Source: Asterias amurensis
Lineage: Eukaryota > Echinodermata > Asteroidea > Forcipulatida > Asteriidae
DNA: 64,000 bases
Reading direction: 5' to 3'
Assembly (NCBI RefSeq): GCF_032118995.1
Contig: NC_092669.1
Coordinates: 11,394,335 to 11,458,334 of the forward strand
Part shown: positions 23,420-36,700 of the stretch, piece after piece
How the letters are laid out: every line of letters begins with the position of its first letter
Numbering within the stretch: position 1 is the stretch's first letter
Position numbers and translations under genes: made by a program
The notes under the pieces: model-generated
What the model was told of the DNA's origin: nothing
Seen by the model: only the letters and a program-made list of their open reading frames with translations
The model's database searches: none

Positions 23420-25560
23420 TGCCTGCACATTATTATTCCTATGAGAGAAAAATAGTCATGCTTTTGAAAAAAATGGCACAAACCTATGAATTCATCATAA
23501 ACAAAACTAAGCCTTACCGGTCTATCCCTATTTGGTTTGGAAATATTATATTAGTAATTTATCCGAAGCAATGTTTGCTTAAACAAATAAGGCAATACTA
23601 TTATTTTAAATTAAGCCGAACATTTTTGTTAAAAAAATCAGAAATTCATGGGTTTTTATCAAAAATTGAAATAATAATTATTATTTACGTATTATTAAGC
23701 CAAAACATTTTTGATAATTTCATGTTTTTTATTAAAAATTAATGTTCATCATAATGATAGGGGAACAGAAACATTTTTTATCAAAATAATTTTCAGCATA
23801 ATTTTTGAGAAAATATTATTTTTTTAGTAATTTTGCCCGAAATATTTTCTTATAATTTTTTTTATCAATTATTATTGATAATATTTTTCAGAAATTCATG
23901 GGTAACTTAATAAGGAAATATTATTTTAGTAAGTTTAACCGAAACATTTTTTTATTAAAAGTCTTGTTAATTAATGATTTTTTTTATTTAAATTCAGAAA
24001 TTCGTAGATTTTTAACAATTTTAATGTTCATTGTATTAATAAGGAAATATCATTTAAGTAACTGTATCCGAAACACTTTTGCTTAAAACTTTTGTTTTTT
24101 AAGATTTTCATAAATTCATGTTTTTTTTTATCAAAATCTGTTCATTAACCGATGAGGAAAATAATAAAAAAACATTGATAAAAAATTGATATTTTTAATA
24201 ATTCTTTTCAGAATTCATGGGTTTTTATCAAAAATTTGTTCATAAAACTTAATGAGGAAATTTTTTAGTAAGCTTAACCGAAACATTTTTTTTTTTGAAA
24301 ATCTTGTTAATTAATTAATTTAAAATAATAAAAAAACATAAGTTCGTAGATTTGTATCAAATTTTAATGTTCATTGTAATAATAAGGAAATATTATTTAA
24401 TAACTGATTCGAAACACGTTTGATTAATATTTTTGTTTTTTAAGATTTTCAGAAATTCATGGTTTTTTTTTCAAAAAATGTTCATCAAAACTGATGAGGA
24501 AATAAAAAAAAATATTAAAAAATTGATATTTTTAATAATTTTTTTCAGAAAATCAGGGGTTTTTATCTTAAATTTGTTCATCAAATTAATGAGAAAATAT
24601 TATTATTTAAGTTATTGAGCCGAAACATTTTTTGATAATTTTGATAACATTTATTTTATAATTTTGTCCCAGAAATTCTTGGTTTTATCAAAAAAATGCT
24701 TGTTGTAATAGAAAAGGAAATAATAGTAAGTAAAGTGGAAAATATTTTTCAAAAAAAAAATCCATCAGTTGATACTTTGTTTTCAGAAATTCAGGGTTTT
24801 TTATCAAAAAAATTCATAATAATTAATGAGGAAATATTATTTTAGTAAGTTAAGCCAAAACATTTGCTTATTAAAAATTTTGTTAAACTAATTTTTTTCC
24901 CGAAATTCATAGGTTTTTATCAAAACCATTTATTAGGGAATTAATATTATTTTAGTAAATGTATTCAAACAATTTTTTTTAAATGAAAATTTTGAAAATA
25001 TTTTCACAAAATCATACTAATGAGGAAATTAACATTGATTAAAAAAATTGAGATTTCAGAAATTCATGGATTTTTTTCCAAAAAAAATTCATTATAATAA
25101 ATGACGAGGAAATATAATTTTCTCAAGTAAGTTTAGCCGAAACAAATTTTTTTTATAAAAAAACATATTCTGATAATTTATTTCAGAAATTCAGGGGGTT
25201 TCTCAAAAAATGATGTTCATCATAATTAATGAGGTAATATTATTTTAGTAATTCAGAAATTTTGTTTTTTTTACCGAAAACATTATTTTTAGGAATTATT
25301 TTAATCAAAACATTTTTTGATAGAAAAAAACATTTTTTTCCCAGAAATTCATGGGTTTAAAAAAAAAATGATCATAATTTGTTTCTGAGGAAATGTTATA
25401 ATGATGAAAAAAGTCGAAGCACTTTTTAAACAAAAATTTAAATTTTGATACAAAAATTGCAAAAAGTCGCAGTTTTCTATCAAAACAAGAATTTATCATA
25501 ATTAATGAGAGTTGGGATCTCAGGGGAGTGTAAAACATAAACAAAAACGTTTTTTTTTTA
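23420..25560 (+). repeat. AT-rich irregular satellite-like array, about 2.1 kb
   Basis: The phrase CAGAAATTCATGGGTTTTTATC recurs in diverged form at about 23639, 23890, 23995, 24105, 24208, 24338, 24450, 24546, 24669, 24784, 24898, 25053, 25183 and 25344. It alternates with TTCATCATAATTAATGAGG, AAATATTATTTTAGTAAG and CCGAAACATTTTT. Spacing varies from about 70 to 250 bp, mostly 95-130. No unit is exact, so the array is old. Confidence 0.85.
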
Positions 25561-25975
25561 ACCAAACTGACAAAATCACTTAAAACCCCCTAAAATTGAT
25601 AAGATTATATAAGACTTGTGTAACACGTAGTTTTGGGTTCCCAGTTTTATAAACATTTGATCTACTTCTGCTCCAACCGATATGGTCACGTTATGACCTG
25701 ACAGTCTCAATGTTGCCCATATTTACAGTCGAGTCCTATATACCTACAAAAACTTTTTAATTGAATTGAAAACTTTTAATTGAAAAATAAAAGTATTAAA
25801 TGGCGCCCTCTGTTGATTGAAAGTGTCTTGGCCCAAACTGCATAAAATTGTGTTTGCTGTTTGCAGTTAGACAACAAACAATTTAGATTTTGTGGTTTTT
25901 TTTTTAAGAGATAAAAAAGTTTGATTCACGGACTAGCTGTGTAATAAGTTAATAATTTATGTGGTGTATAATTTG

Positions 25976-26310
25976 AAGGGAACATTACCAAAACATAAGT
26001 TTTTGCTGACAAGGCAGTTTGTGGCAGTGTGATCACTTTATGTAATCCACCATATAATTATAGCATATAAAACTATTTAAACAAACATGTAGAGGTTTGA
26101 GATCGATCGGCCATCCCGCTCACGAGAAAATAGTGACAACCGATTACACATTTTGCATGACATCGATTTAAAAACATTATTACTAAAACGGGAAATTAGT
26201 CTTTTTATTTATTTCTCATAAAATATGACATTTCAGACAGAAATATTTCAACACATGTTTTCCATTGTCATCATCATTAGACCGGTGAAACTAAACGTAC
26301 GTTCCTTTAA
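25976..26310 (+). mobile_element. MITE family B copy
   Basis: Left GGGAACATTACCAAAACA; right ACGTACGTTCCTTTA. Interior shared with 53580-53962: CACTTTATGTAATCCACCA, GATCGATCGGCCATCC, CACGAGAAAATAGTGA, TTGCATGACATCGAT. Confidence 0.75.
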
Positions 26311-26671
26311 AATCATCTCCGTCCATTTTGACAATTGATCCAAATTTACAACTAAAACAGAACACACATTTTAACAAGTTTATTTCAATCATACTTTCAC
26401 ATTGTTTTATTGACACATCTTCATAATAATACTGCCCATAACTTGACTAAGATTTAAAAACTCAGCAAGACAAGATTGAAAAGCTGATATTAATGAAGAA
26501 ATATTAACTTCAATGCTTCATAAATGTTACTTAGTAAATGAAAAAAAGCGAAGCACTTTGTATGTGTATATTTTTTGAAAAGCAAATTGACAGTAACACA
26601 AGGACATTCACAGGCAACCACAAGATAATCTTTAAGCAATGAAAGTGATTATGTTTTAACTGTCTCATAAT

Positions 26672-27006
26672 AAAAACAATAACCAGTTTTTATCGAGCGC
26701 TTTTCACACCCGTATGGTGTCGCAAAGCATCCAGGTCACTGGGCCATTTAATTCATTCCATAAACCATGTCAGCTCCCTAGGGAGTATACAGCCTGTGCA
26801 ACAAATAATGCCAAGCTAAATCAATCACAAGAACCATCTCTGCCCTCACAGGTACCCATTTACCCCTAGGTGGTGAGAAGCAATTATAGTAAAGTGTCTT
26901 GCTCAGGGGCACAAGTGTCACGACCAGGATTCGAACCCACAATCTGCTGAACAGAAACGTCACAGCTTGAGTTCAGTGCTCTTTTTATCAACTCGGCTAA
27001 AACACC
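26672..27006 (-). mobile_element. tRNA-derived SINE, reverse orientation
   Basis: On the minus strand a head (GGGTTCGAATCCTGGTCGTG, ACACTTGTGCCCCTGAGC) is followed by a body different from the 49800 SINE (CTAGGGGTAAATGGGTACC, GCGCTCGATAAAAACTGG). The same head with two bodies suggests two subfamilies. Confidence 0.65.
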
Positions 27007-27145
27007 ATACAATTCTAATATTCGGTAATGCCTCTTATTGCTCACATGTAATTACTTAGTTGGTTGCCTGTGAGAAAAGCAGCAAAAAAGGTTTGAAGAG
27101 AAATGGGTTGGACACATTTATGGCTTAACAAATTTGTGAAAAATT

Positions 27146-27520
27146 AAAGGCACTGAACACTCATGGTAATTACTCAAAATAATGTTTACCTTAAAAAAAT
27201 TACTTAGTAACGAGCAATGGAGAGCTGTTGATGGTATGAAACATTGTGAGAACCTTTACTTCTGAAATAACGTAATTTTTTAGAAAGAGGAAAGTTCACA
27301 CTCAAATATTAAAAGAGTTTAGCCCTGACCCCTTGTATAAGGCATCTGAATGCACGCAGATTTGTGCAACAAGGGTGTTTTATTTCTTTCATTATTCTCT
27401 TGCAACTTCGACGACCAATTGAGTCCTAGTTTTTACAGGTTTGTTGTTTTGCGCTTATGTTGAGATACACCAAGTTAGAAGACTGGTGTAAGACAATTAC
27501 CAAAGGTGGCCAGTGCCTTT
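27146..27520 (+). mobile_element. MITE family A copy
   Basis: Starts TAAAGGCACTGAACACTCATGG and ends TACCAAAGGTGGCCAGTGCCTTT. Interior: GCAATGGAGAGCTGTTGATG, GAAACATTGTGAGAA, TTGAGATACACCAAGT. Confidence 0.8.
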
Positions 27521-27941
27521 CACTTGATTTTTAAAATAAACACCATGACCTTTAGCAAGTCTGACTTAAAATCAATAAATATGACATAATTTATGTCAAA
27601 CACCATCCTCTATATTTTTTGATCAACTTATGACAGAAACTGTAGGACTTACCAGTATTAGCGTTTGTTTACCATATTTTCATGGTTTTTGTACAAAAAC
27701 TTTCAGGGCATACCCCTTACACTTTTTGATAATTTTAATGAACTTGTGCTTTAAAATACTTCTTGATAAATTTAGACAAAAATATGCTATAGGATAAATT
27801 TTGGGGAAGAAAAGAAAAATATGTATGGGAAAAAAAGCGTCAGACATATTTTGCATTCTTAGGCAGGCAGTACCAGAAAATACTCATAGGGAATTATCAG
27901 GTTTGTGTTTCTTGCAAGTTTTTGGGTTCCTATAAAGTGCT

Positions 27942-28325
27942 TAAAGGCAGTGGACACTATTGGTAATTACTCAAAACAATTATTAGCATAAAACCTTTCT
28001 TGGTGACGAGTAATGGGGAGAGTTTGATGGTATAAAACATTGTGAGAAACAGCTCCCTCTGAAGTGCCATAGTTTTCGAGAAAGAAGTAATTTCCACGAA
28101 TTTGATTTCGAGACCTCAGGTTTAGAACTTGAGGTCACGAAATCAACCATCTCAACGCACACACCTTCGTGTGACAAGGGTGTTTTTTTCTTTCATTCAT
28201 ATCTCGCAAGTTCGATTACCGATTGAGCTCAAATTTTCACAGGTTTGTTATTTATGTATATGTTGAGATACACCAACTATGAAGGCTAGTCTTTGACAAT
28301 TACCAATAGTGTCCACTGCCTTTAA
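27942..28325 (+). mobile_element. MITE family A copy, complete and well preserved
   Basis: TTAAAGGCAGTGGACACTATT at the left and AGTGTCCACTGCCTTTAA at the right, so a TTAA lies at each edge. Near the middle an internal inverted motif GATTTCGAGACCTCAGG pairs with GAGGTCACGAAATC. Confidence 0.9.
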
Positions 28326-28809
28326 GCCTTTAGAATTTTTTAAGTACTACAAAGTGGGTTTGAATCCCACTTGTGGTGCCTTGTGATGGCCTTGCCCAGG
28401 CGTGATATGGAGGGCAATTGCCTCCATGCCCCCCGGTCATTGCCTTGTTGTTCTTGAAATGCTCAACACAGTAAAAATTTACAATTTCCTCATAGGGTAC
28501 CCATTACCAAGGAGAATATGCCTTGGTGCCCTTGCCCTTTCAAAAATTAAGCATACAGGGCGTGGACAATGCTTATTGTTTAAGTCCTCAAACGATCAAC
28601 GTTATAATATTTTCGGCTTCTTATATAGCGCACATATCATAAAAGCAAGATCAAAAAGCTTCACACATCCCTGTTGAGGGAACATCCTTAAGCTGCTTAA
28701 AATAAGTGCTAAGGAGTTTTATCCAACATGAAACCAACTCTGCCTCCACAGGTTCCCATTTATACACCCTAGTTAAGCGAGGCATTTGATGGTGAAATGT
28801 CTGGCTCTA

Positions 28810-28971
28810 TGGTCATAAAGCTGTTTAGCAGAAAATTCTGCCGAAAGGAATTCTTTGCTAGGCAAAATTTGAGTGGTGCACCAGTCGCTTGGCTGGTTAC
28901 CTGTTTTTGGTAAGCACAAATTTGTGCTTACACGTTTTTGTGCTTTATGAAATAGGGCCCAGGAGTAGGAT
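28810..28971. mobile_element. MITE, CATAAAGCTG/TTTATGAAAT family
   Basis: GGTCATAAAGCTGTTTAGCAG at the left and GTGCTTTATGAAATAGGGCCC at the right, with GCTTACAC and GTAAGCAC inside. Same family as 14566-14755. Confidence 0.6.
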
Positions 28972-28995
28972 GCCCCTTGAAACTAACTTTTCCTT

Positions 28996-29405
28996 GGGTT
29001 GATTTCACAAAGAGTTAGGAGGAAATATTAAAAACTTAAGGCTAGTCCTCGCTCGCGTGGCCATTAAAAACTTTGTTTGACAGACGGAATCAAAGAACTC
29101 ACAGGCTTATCAATAAATGATGCATATCGATCTGCACTGGATAGATAGATATGGAACTCCATCATAATCGGGGTCACAAAGGATCAACCATGACTCATAG
29201 GATGACGACGAGTCATCCTAAATTTAAGACGAGAAAGACTACATGTAGTCTTAACTCTTTGTGAAATTCACCCCCGGACTAGTCAAAGGAGTTGTTAAAA
29301 ACTTAAGGCTAGTCCTAAGATAAGATAAGTACCTCATCCTATCTGGAGATAAGACTAGTCTTTTAAGACTGACTAGTTAAAACTCTTTGTCAAATCCAAC
29401 CCAGA
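28996..29405. mobile_element. MITE nest: TTTCACAAAGAGTTAGG family with inserted 150-bp repeat
   Basis: GTTGATTTCACAAAGAGTTAG, AACTTAAGGCTAGTCCT and AACTCTTTGTGAAATTCACCC form inverted ends, repeated twice (end again at TAAAACTCTTTGTCAAATCC). The left copy is interrupted at 29061-29212 by the element also seen at 2086-2240. Confidence 0.55.
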
Positions 29406-29469
29406 TTCAAGACTTACATTGTTTATGTACTATTAGTGCTACGGCCTATTAAACATAAAATTATGTTTC

Positions 29470-32400
29470 TCATTGATTAGAAGCAGTATTTGATTCTGAT
29501 CCAGCATTTTTCAAATACTCGCTGTAGAGTTTTTCCTGCGTCTGGAAGAGCTTGGCAAGTTTCTTGAGCAGTTTCCCGCTCAACTCTTTCCCTTCAGCAT
29601 CGTGGGTAGGCATTCCCTTGAAAAAGAAAAGAATTTTGTTTTATTAAAACTAAGACCTCCCACTGCTAAATTAAAGGATTCAAACTGCCTCTAGCTAGGG
29701 CAATCTTAGTGGTCTAGTTGGTAAGACACTGTTCTAGAATTTCAAAGGTGGATTTTCCACAAATTTTATTTTGAGACCTCAGATTTAGAATTTGAGGTCT
29801 CAAAATCAAGACTCTGAAAGTACACAACTTCGTGTGACCATGTTGCGGCAATGGTGTTTTTTTTTCCATTAATACCTCGCAACTTCAACAACCGATTGAG
29901 CTCATATTTTCACAGGTTTGTTATTTTATGAATATGTTGAGATACACCAACTGTGAAGACTAGTCTTTGACAATGACCAATAGTGTCCAGTGTCTTTAAA
30001 GGAAAAACAGATAGATTGAAAGCACAATTCACTCAAAATTTCATAAGAACAATGCAAAAATAAAACAGTTGTACTATAATGCAAGTAAGGAAATACACTA
30101 TTAAAAGGCAATAAAATGAGTACACTTGTCAAAAGGGGGAGAAAGATACTTTTAAAACGATCAAAGGGAAAAAAGATAGGCAGACATCAATTCAGTTAAA
30201 AATGCATAATTACAACAATAAAACAACATAAAGCAATTAAGGGAATACACTGATCAGGAACTCTGAAAAAATACAAAGCTAACCCCATGAGGAAATTGGA
30301 AATTTCTATCGGAGCATTTCAAGGGCACCAAGTCAACAGGGGCATGAAGGCAATCGCCTTCTTAAAGAATTAGACCAGAGTTAAAAAAAAGTCTGGTTCC
30401 CTTTCACTCTAATGAGCATCAGCAGTTATATTATGTGATTTTAAAAGAACGTTACAGAATTGGTAAGAGACCAAAATCGTGAAGATCACAGATTTACATA
30501 AACTTAAACAGTCTAATGATGATGATAGTTGAAAACATCCTATGAAATATTTCAGTCTGAAATGTCATATTTGATGAGAAATAAATAATCTAACTTCGCG
30601 TTTGGAATTTATCACCCAGTGAGCGTTTGATTCATTTTTATTTTGGCATCGATGCAATGCAAAATTTGTAATCGTTTTTTTCACTATTCTCTCGTGACCC
30701 AGATGGCCGATCGGTCTCAAACTTCTACAGGTTTATCAGCTAATGTACATGGTGGAATACATAAAATGCTTACACTGCCAGCAACTGCTTTGTTAGTAAA
30801 AACCTATTCAATAATGTTCCTTTATGTACCTTGTCATCGAATGCAGAGTATTTGGAAGTTTCTTGTAGGAACATCTGAGATGGAGGAATACGTCTCTGAG
30901 CTTCTTTTGCCGCTTGCTTCTCCAATTCCTTCCTCTTTGCTTCTTCTTTCTTTTTCCGTTTCTCCTCCGCTTGCTTAAAAAGAAAAAAAAGAGAAAACAA
31001 AGTCCAATGTCATCAAGTTGTTTTTCAGTAAAGCCATGGTCCCATTGGCCTTTTGGGGGGTTAGAGTTCAGTGACTTTTCTGTAACATGACAAAATTAAA
31101 TCCAATGGCACGTTTTTGATAAAGAGGTAATTTCTTACTCAAATATTATAAGACTTTAGGCCTGAAGCCTTTTAATAGGCATCTGAAAGCACACAAATTT
31201 GTGCAACAGGTATGTTTTTTCATTCATTATTCTCTTGCAACTTTGATGACCAATTGAGTCAAAATTTGCACAATTTTGTTATTTTATGCATTGTTTGGAT
31301 ACACCAAGTGTAAATACTGGTCTTTGACAATTACCAAAGATGTCCAGATCATTTAAGGGTCAAGGGTTAAGGGTCAAGTATACTGACCTGCTTAGCCAAT
31401 TCTCTCTCTCGTAGAATAGTCTCTTTGTCAACAAGTTTGACCACGGCTGCCCCTTCATCTCTATCTTCAAGTCTGACGCCTAAATCTGGTAAGATTTCAT
31501 CTCGCAGTGCGTCACACAACTTCAAGATGTCGACCGCTGCAAAAATAAAATGCAAAAAATAGTTAGTGGCTTGCCTAGCAGAGTCTTTCTCGAAAGCAAA
31601 ATGACGACACATTAAATATGAACAGAGTGTAACATAAGTGAAGTGGAAATACATGAATGGAGAGAGAGCCAGAAAGCATGTAGAAAAAAGCAAGTAGTAA
31701 ACAACGAATAGGGAGACAAAGAGGGGGCGGGTCAGGGGAATAAATGGTCAAATGTTTGTTTTAAAGTACACACAATTATTAGTTTTAATTTAAACAATTC
31801 AATACAAAACAAGAAAACATGTAAACATTACAAACGCACTGTTAAAAGGTACTATACTAAATACACTTGTCAAAAAGGGAGAAATGATTATTAAGAGCAA
31901 TACAGGGGAAAGAAAGATAGATAGATAAACATTATATCAATTAAAAATTCATTAGAACAAAAGAAATCCACAAAAACTTGAACAATACAAAAGCAATCAA
32001 GCAATCAAAAGGCAATAAAATGAGAAAACTTGTCAAAAAAGGGAGAAAGAGACATTCAAATGTGATCAAAGGGAAATGCTGATAGATAAACAGTAATTCA
32101 GTAAAAAATGCATAAGAACGATACAACACAAACAAAATTAGAACAATATAAAGCGATTAAGGAAAAACACTGTTAATATCAAATATTGACTGAATATTGT
32201 CAAACAAAGGGAGAAAGTGACCTTAAGGGTAAACAAAGGGAAAAATGGGTGTAAAAAGCCATGACACAATTAAAAACATGTTTGATCATCACCTAATCTC
32301 ATGAAATATTTTCTAGACATACCTTTTTGCTGCCGAGCAGTTTGACGAACTTGCTCTCTAAACTCCGACAGGACTTGTAGGTAAGGCATCACAGTCTCTT

Positions 32401-33728
32401 CAACCTACAGAAACAGGGAGAAAACCACAAAATTAAGTGTCAATTTGCTTTATTGACCCATTTCACCTGACGTCATCATCAGAAAAATATTGAATGCGCC
32501 ATACTGGTGGGCAATTTCACTGTGCGTTTTCATATATAACTCTATGCATAGAGTATGCTGGCGTTATGCAGTGAAGTGCGCATTTTAGGCGACGCGGCGT
32601 TAATACACGTAAACCTAACTGCCCACCAACATGGTGAGCGTGGCATCAGTCGCCGCGTGTGACGCGCGTGCAAGGGGTCAATAGAGGCACTGAACACTTT
32701 TGTTAATTACTGAAAATATATATTGGCACAAAAACATATCGGTAACGAGCAATGCAGAGCTGTTAAAAGTATAACACATTGTGAGAAACGGCTCCCTCTG
32801 AAGTAACACAGTTTTTGAGAAAGAAGTAATTTCTCACTAAAATATTTGAATTGAATTTGAGACCTCAGCTGATGTCTCAAACTCAAGGCATCTGAAAGCA
32901 CACAACTTGTGCATCAAGGGCGTTTTTCTTCCATTATTCCCTTGTAACATTGACAACTAATTGAGCTCAAAATTTCACAGGGGTTGTTATTTTATGCATA
33001 TGTTGAGATACACCAAGTGAGAAGACTGGTCTTTGACAATTACCAAAGGTGTCCAGTGACTCTATGCAGTTTTATGAAATTGGACTTTGGTTTGGGCAGT
33101 GGAACTTACATTGCTGTTCTTTCCAGCTCCATTCATCGGGAAACCAATTGGTTCATCACCTTCTATTGCACCAAAAATCTGAAGGATAATATTAATATAA
33201 AAATGTTATTGTTTTTAATGGTTTATTCATTCGCATACAAAAAACCAAAAGGTTCACACCATTCAAATTTACAACATTTCTACAAAGTTAAGAAAATAAA
33301 AATTAACAATAATAAAGAGTAAAAGCATGGATCAAATGCACATACAAAAAAAGCATCATTAGAAAGTAGATTAATTTACAATTAATTGATATCAATACAT
33401 TTATTTCAATGTTGCCATTTGTGTACATCATTAAAGTTAATATACATGATAATGAATAAATAATGGCATACCACAGATGTAGTAAGACAATAACAATTTT
33501 TACGGAAGTGTAAAGGGTAAAAGGTTAAAAGCATACATCAAATACACACACACAAAAGCATAGTTAAGAAAATATAATTTATATATAAACGGGAAAAATT
33601 ACACATCAAATACACTAACAAAAAAGCATTGTTAAGAAAATAAAAGTTAAAAATTAAAGAAAAGCATACATCAAATACACACTCAATGCATAGTTAAGAA
33701 AGAGATGTTGTTTAAAAAAAAAAAATGC

Positions 33729-33766
<38 letters not shown>

Positions 33767-36700
33767 TCAAAGTCTTGTACCCTGAGCATCTTTGTGACGA
33801 ATGCTGCTGTGTTCTGCAGCAGCATGCGGTTAGGCGCCACCTTAGCTGAGCGTCTTTCTTGCATATAGATATTGCACTGGCCAATAAGGACACGCATACC
33901 CTCTAACGACGCTTTGGTGTCGATGGAATCGCAAAGTGCCTCGTTCACTCTGGCTCTGCAGTTTTGGAATCTGACCAAACAAAAGAGAACACGGAAAAGA
34001 AGGTCAGGAAGGTTTCGGGAATGAACAAAGAGAAATTGACTTGAGGGGGATTGTTCACATGCTGACGCTCTACCAACTGAACCATCTAACCATAGAGTTA
34101 TATATGAAGAACTAGAGGGCGCACTGGTGATGCTTCGTGCACAAACGCAATGGGCACAAGAAGACACGCACGCCATTCTGCACGCGCGTTGAATATGAAG
34201 TACACGTTGGAGTTGTGTTTATTGAACGCTGACGCGATGCTGTTTTGTCAACTTACAAAATGGCAGCACAAACACACACTGTGAGATGCCTGTTTTGTCA
34301 ACTTAGAAAATGGCCGCCTGCGCGCACGCCGGGGCGCGTATATAGGCCAGTATGCCCTCTAGTTTTTATATATACCTCTATGCATCTAACCCTATGTTGG
34401 CAGTTTTCCCTATTTTGTCAATATCTTTGTTCGAGGGTGCCAGTCAGAAGCCATACAACTGCTACCTGCCATGTAGCAATGGATCCCAACTTATTTTTGT
34501 TAAATATCAAGATAAAAACGACATGGGAGACTGACTGGCTAAATAGTAATTAATTTGCGGTTGAACAAAGAAAGATTTACTCGAGCAAGATTGACCCAAG
34601 GACCCTGCGACCTTGTTAAGTGCCGACGCTCTAACAACCGATGTATCTAATAATAATAATAATAACAATGACGTCTTCTAAAGCGCCGGTATTCACAGAA
34701 AGTGCTCATGGCGCTTGCTCCAATAAAAATATTCCCCCTTGGTTGTTCTCTAGCAGTGCAAAAAACAAGAACAAATTCCAATGTCTAGTGAATTTTACTG
34801 AAATGTCTTTGAAAAAGATGGGTCTTGAAAGTGTTTATTGTCTGGATGGCTCTGATGGAATGTGGTAGACCGTTCCACACCTTCCCTGCACACCTGGAAA
34901 GAACGGGGTCCCCATGAATTATTTCCCGCATGTTGTATCAATATGATTATTTCATAGAGCTGTTTAACTGTAAGCAAATTTTTGTGCTGACTATAGCAGA
35001 CAAATTTGCTAAGGTGTAAGCATATTTCACAGGTTAGCAAGAAAATTAGGGAGCCGTATCGCGCATTCACCATGAATTTGCATTGTGACGTCATTTGTTT
35101 TTGTGCAGTAAGCATCGGAAGGTTAGCATGCTTTTTCATGTGCTTGCGGTTAGCAACACCATTAAATGAAAATTGTTAGCACAAAATCGGCCTCTAAGCA
35201 GCTCTATAAAATTGGGCTGGGACATTGTTTTGTTGCACTCTAATGCAGACTCACGCATTTTCTGAAAAATCTCACGCATAGCTGGCCTCTGGACTTGGCA
35301 TCTCTGCAAATGAAAGTGTAACATCAGGACTTACTGTTCGTTTAATTTCAGTTCTGGCTCATTCCACTTCTCAAAGGCTTCAATCCCGCTTGAGGGGGTA
35401 CTGCGGAGAACAGCTTTCACATTCAGAAAAAATTCCTGACAAATAAAATTTGTAAACAATATTAATTGTCAGTATCTTCTTTAATCTGTTTTAAAAAGAA
35501 ACCACACAAATAATTATATTATATTGAATGGTCAGACAGTGGGAGGGTTGTTAGTGTAATTTGTTGATGCATTTACTACATGATATCTCATATTCCAGGC
35601 TGGCGAAACCTAAGAAACACTACCACGGAGCAATGTTTTCAGGAGAGTCGAGTAAATCCGTTTTACGTGCTAAAATAATTTCCTGAAATTGTTTGACTCA
35701 TTTCTCAAAAAATACAGCACCTCAGCAAGTAATATTTCCAGGGAATCTTTCTACCATCATCATAATTAAAACCATTTAAGTTTAATGTAAATCTGTGGAC
35801 ATTGTGTTTTGTGTCCTACAAACAGTACCCAAACCCTTAAATGGTCAAGTAAAAAAAAAAAAAAAAAAAAAAGGCCTTAAAGGCAGTGGACACTATTGGT
35901 AATTGTCAAAGACTAGTAGCCTTCACAGTTGGTGTATCTCAACATATGCATAAAATTACAAACCTGTGAAAATATGAGCTCAATCAGTCATCGAACTTGC
36001 GAGATAATAATGGAAGAAAAAATACCCTTGTCACACGAATTTGTGTGCGTTTAGATTTTGAGACCTCAATTACTTCTTTCTTGAAAACTATGTTACTTCA
36101 GAGGGAGCCGTTTCTCACAATGTTTTATACAACCAACCTCTCCCCATTACTCGTCAACAAGAAAGGTTTACTCTAATATCTATTTTGAGTAATTACCAAT
36201 AGTGTCCACTGCCTTTAAAATATGAATTTTAAGTTGTTCTCCACTTACGCTGACAGTCTTCTCATACTGTAGAGCAATCTCCATGGTGTCTTTGGAGTAG
36301 TCCAACGTATCCTTCCAGGAATGAAGTAAAAACACAAGACGAATCTGACGAGATGTGTACTGCTTCAAAGCGTCTTTTATCGTGACAAAGTTCTTAAGGG
36401 ACTTGGACATCTTGCAGCCTGCAATGGTCAGATGGCCGGAGTGGAGAAAGTATCGGACCCAGTTGTCGTTGGAGTAGTGGGCCTGGCAGAGAAAATCAAA
36501 ACGAGATAAATGTTTGAGTGGGAAGTTAATTTGAGGTAGCTAAGAACTGGGTCAAATTTCATAGGGCTACTTAAGCACAAAATACTAGTCACCTGTACAA
36601 CTTCTGACTGGTATCCTGCTGAATTCTGCTAAGCAGAAAATTGTTCAGCAATAGTTTCTGCTTAAAAGCAGCTCTATGAAGTCAGACCCTGGTCCTGTCC

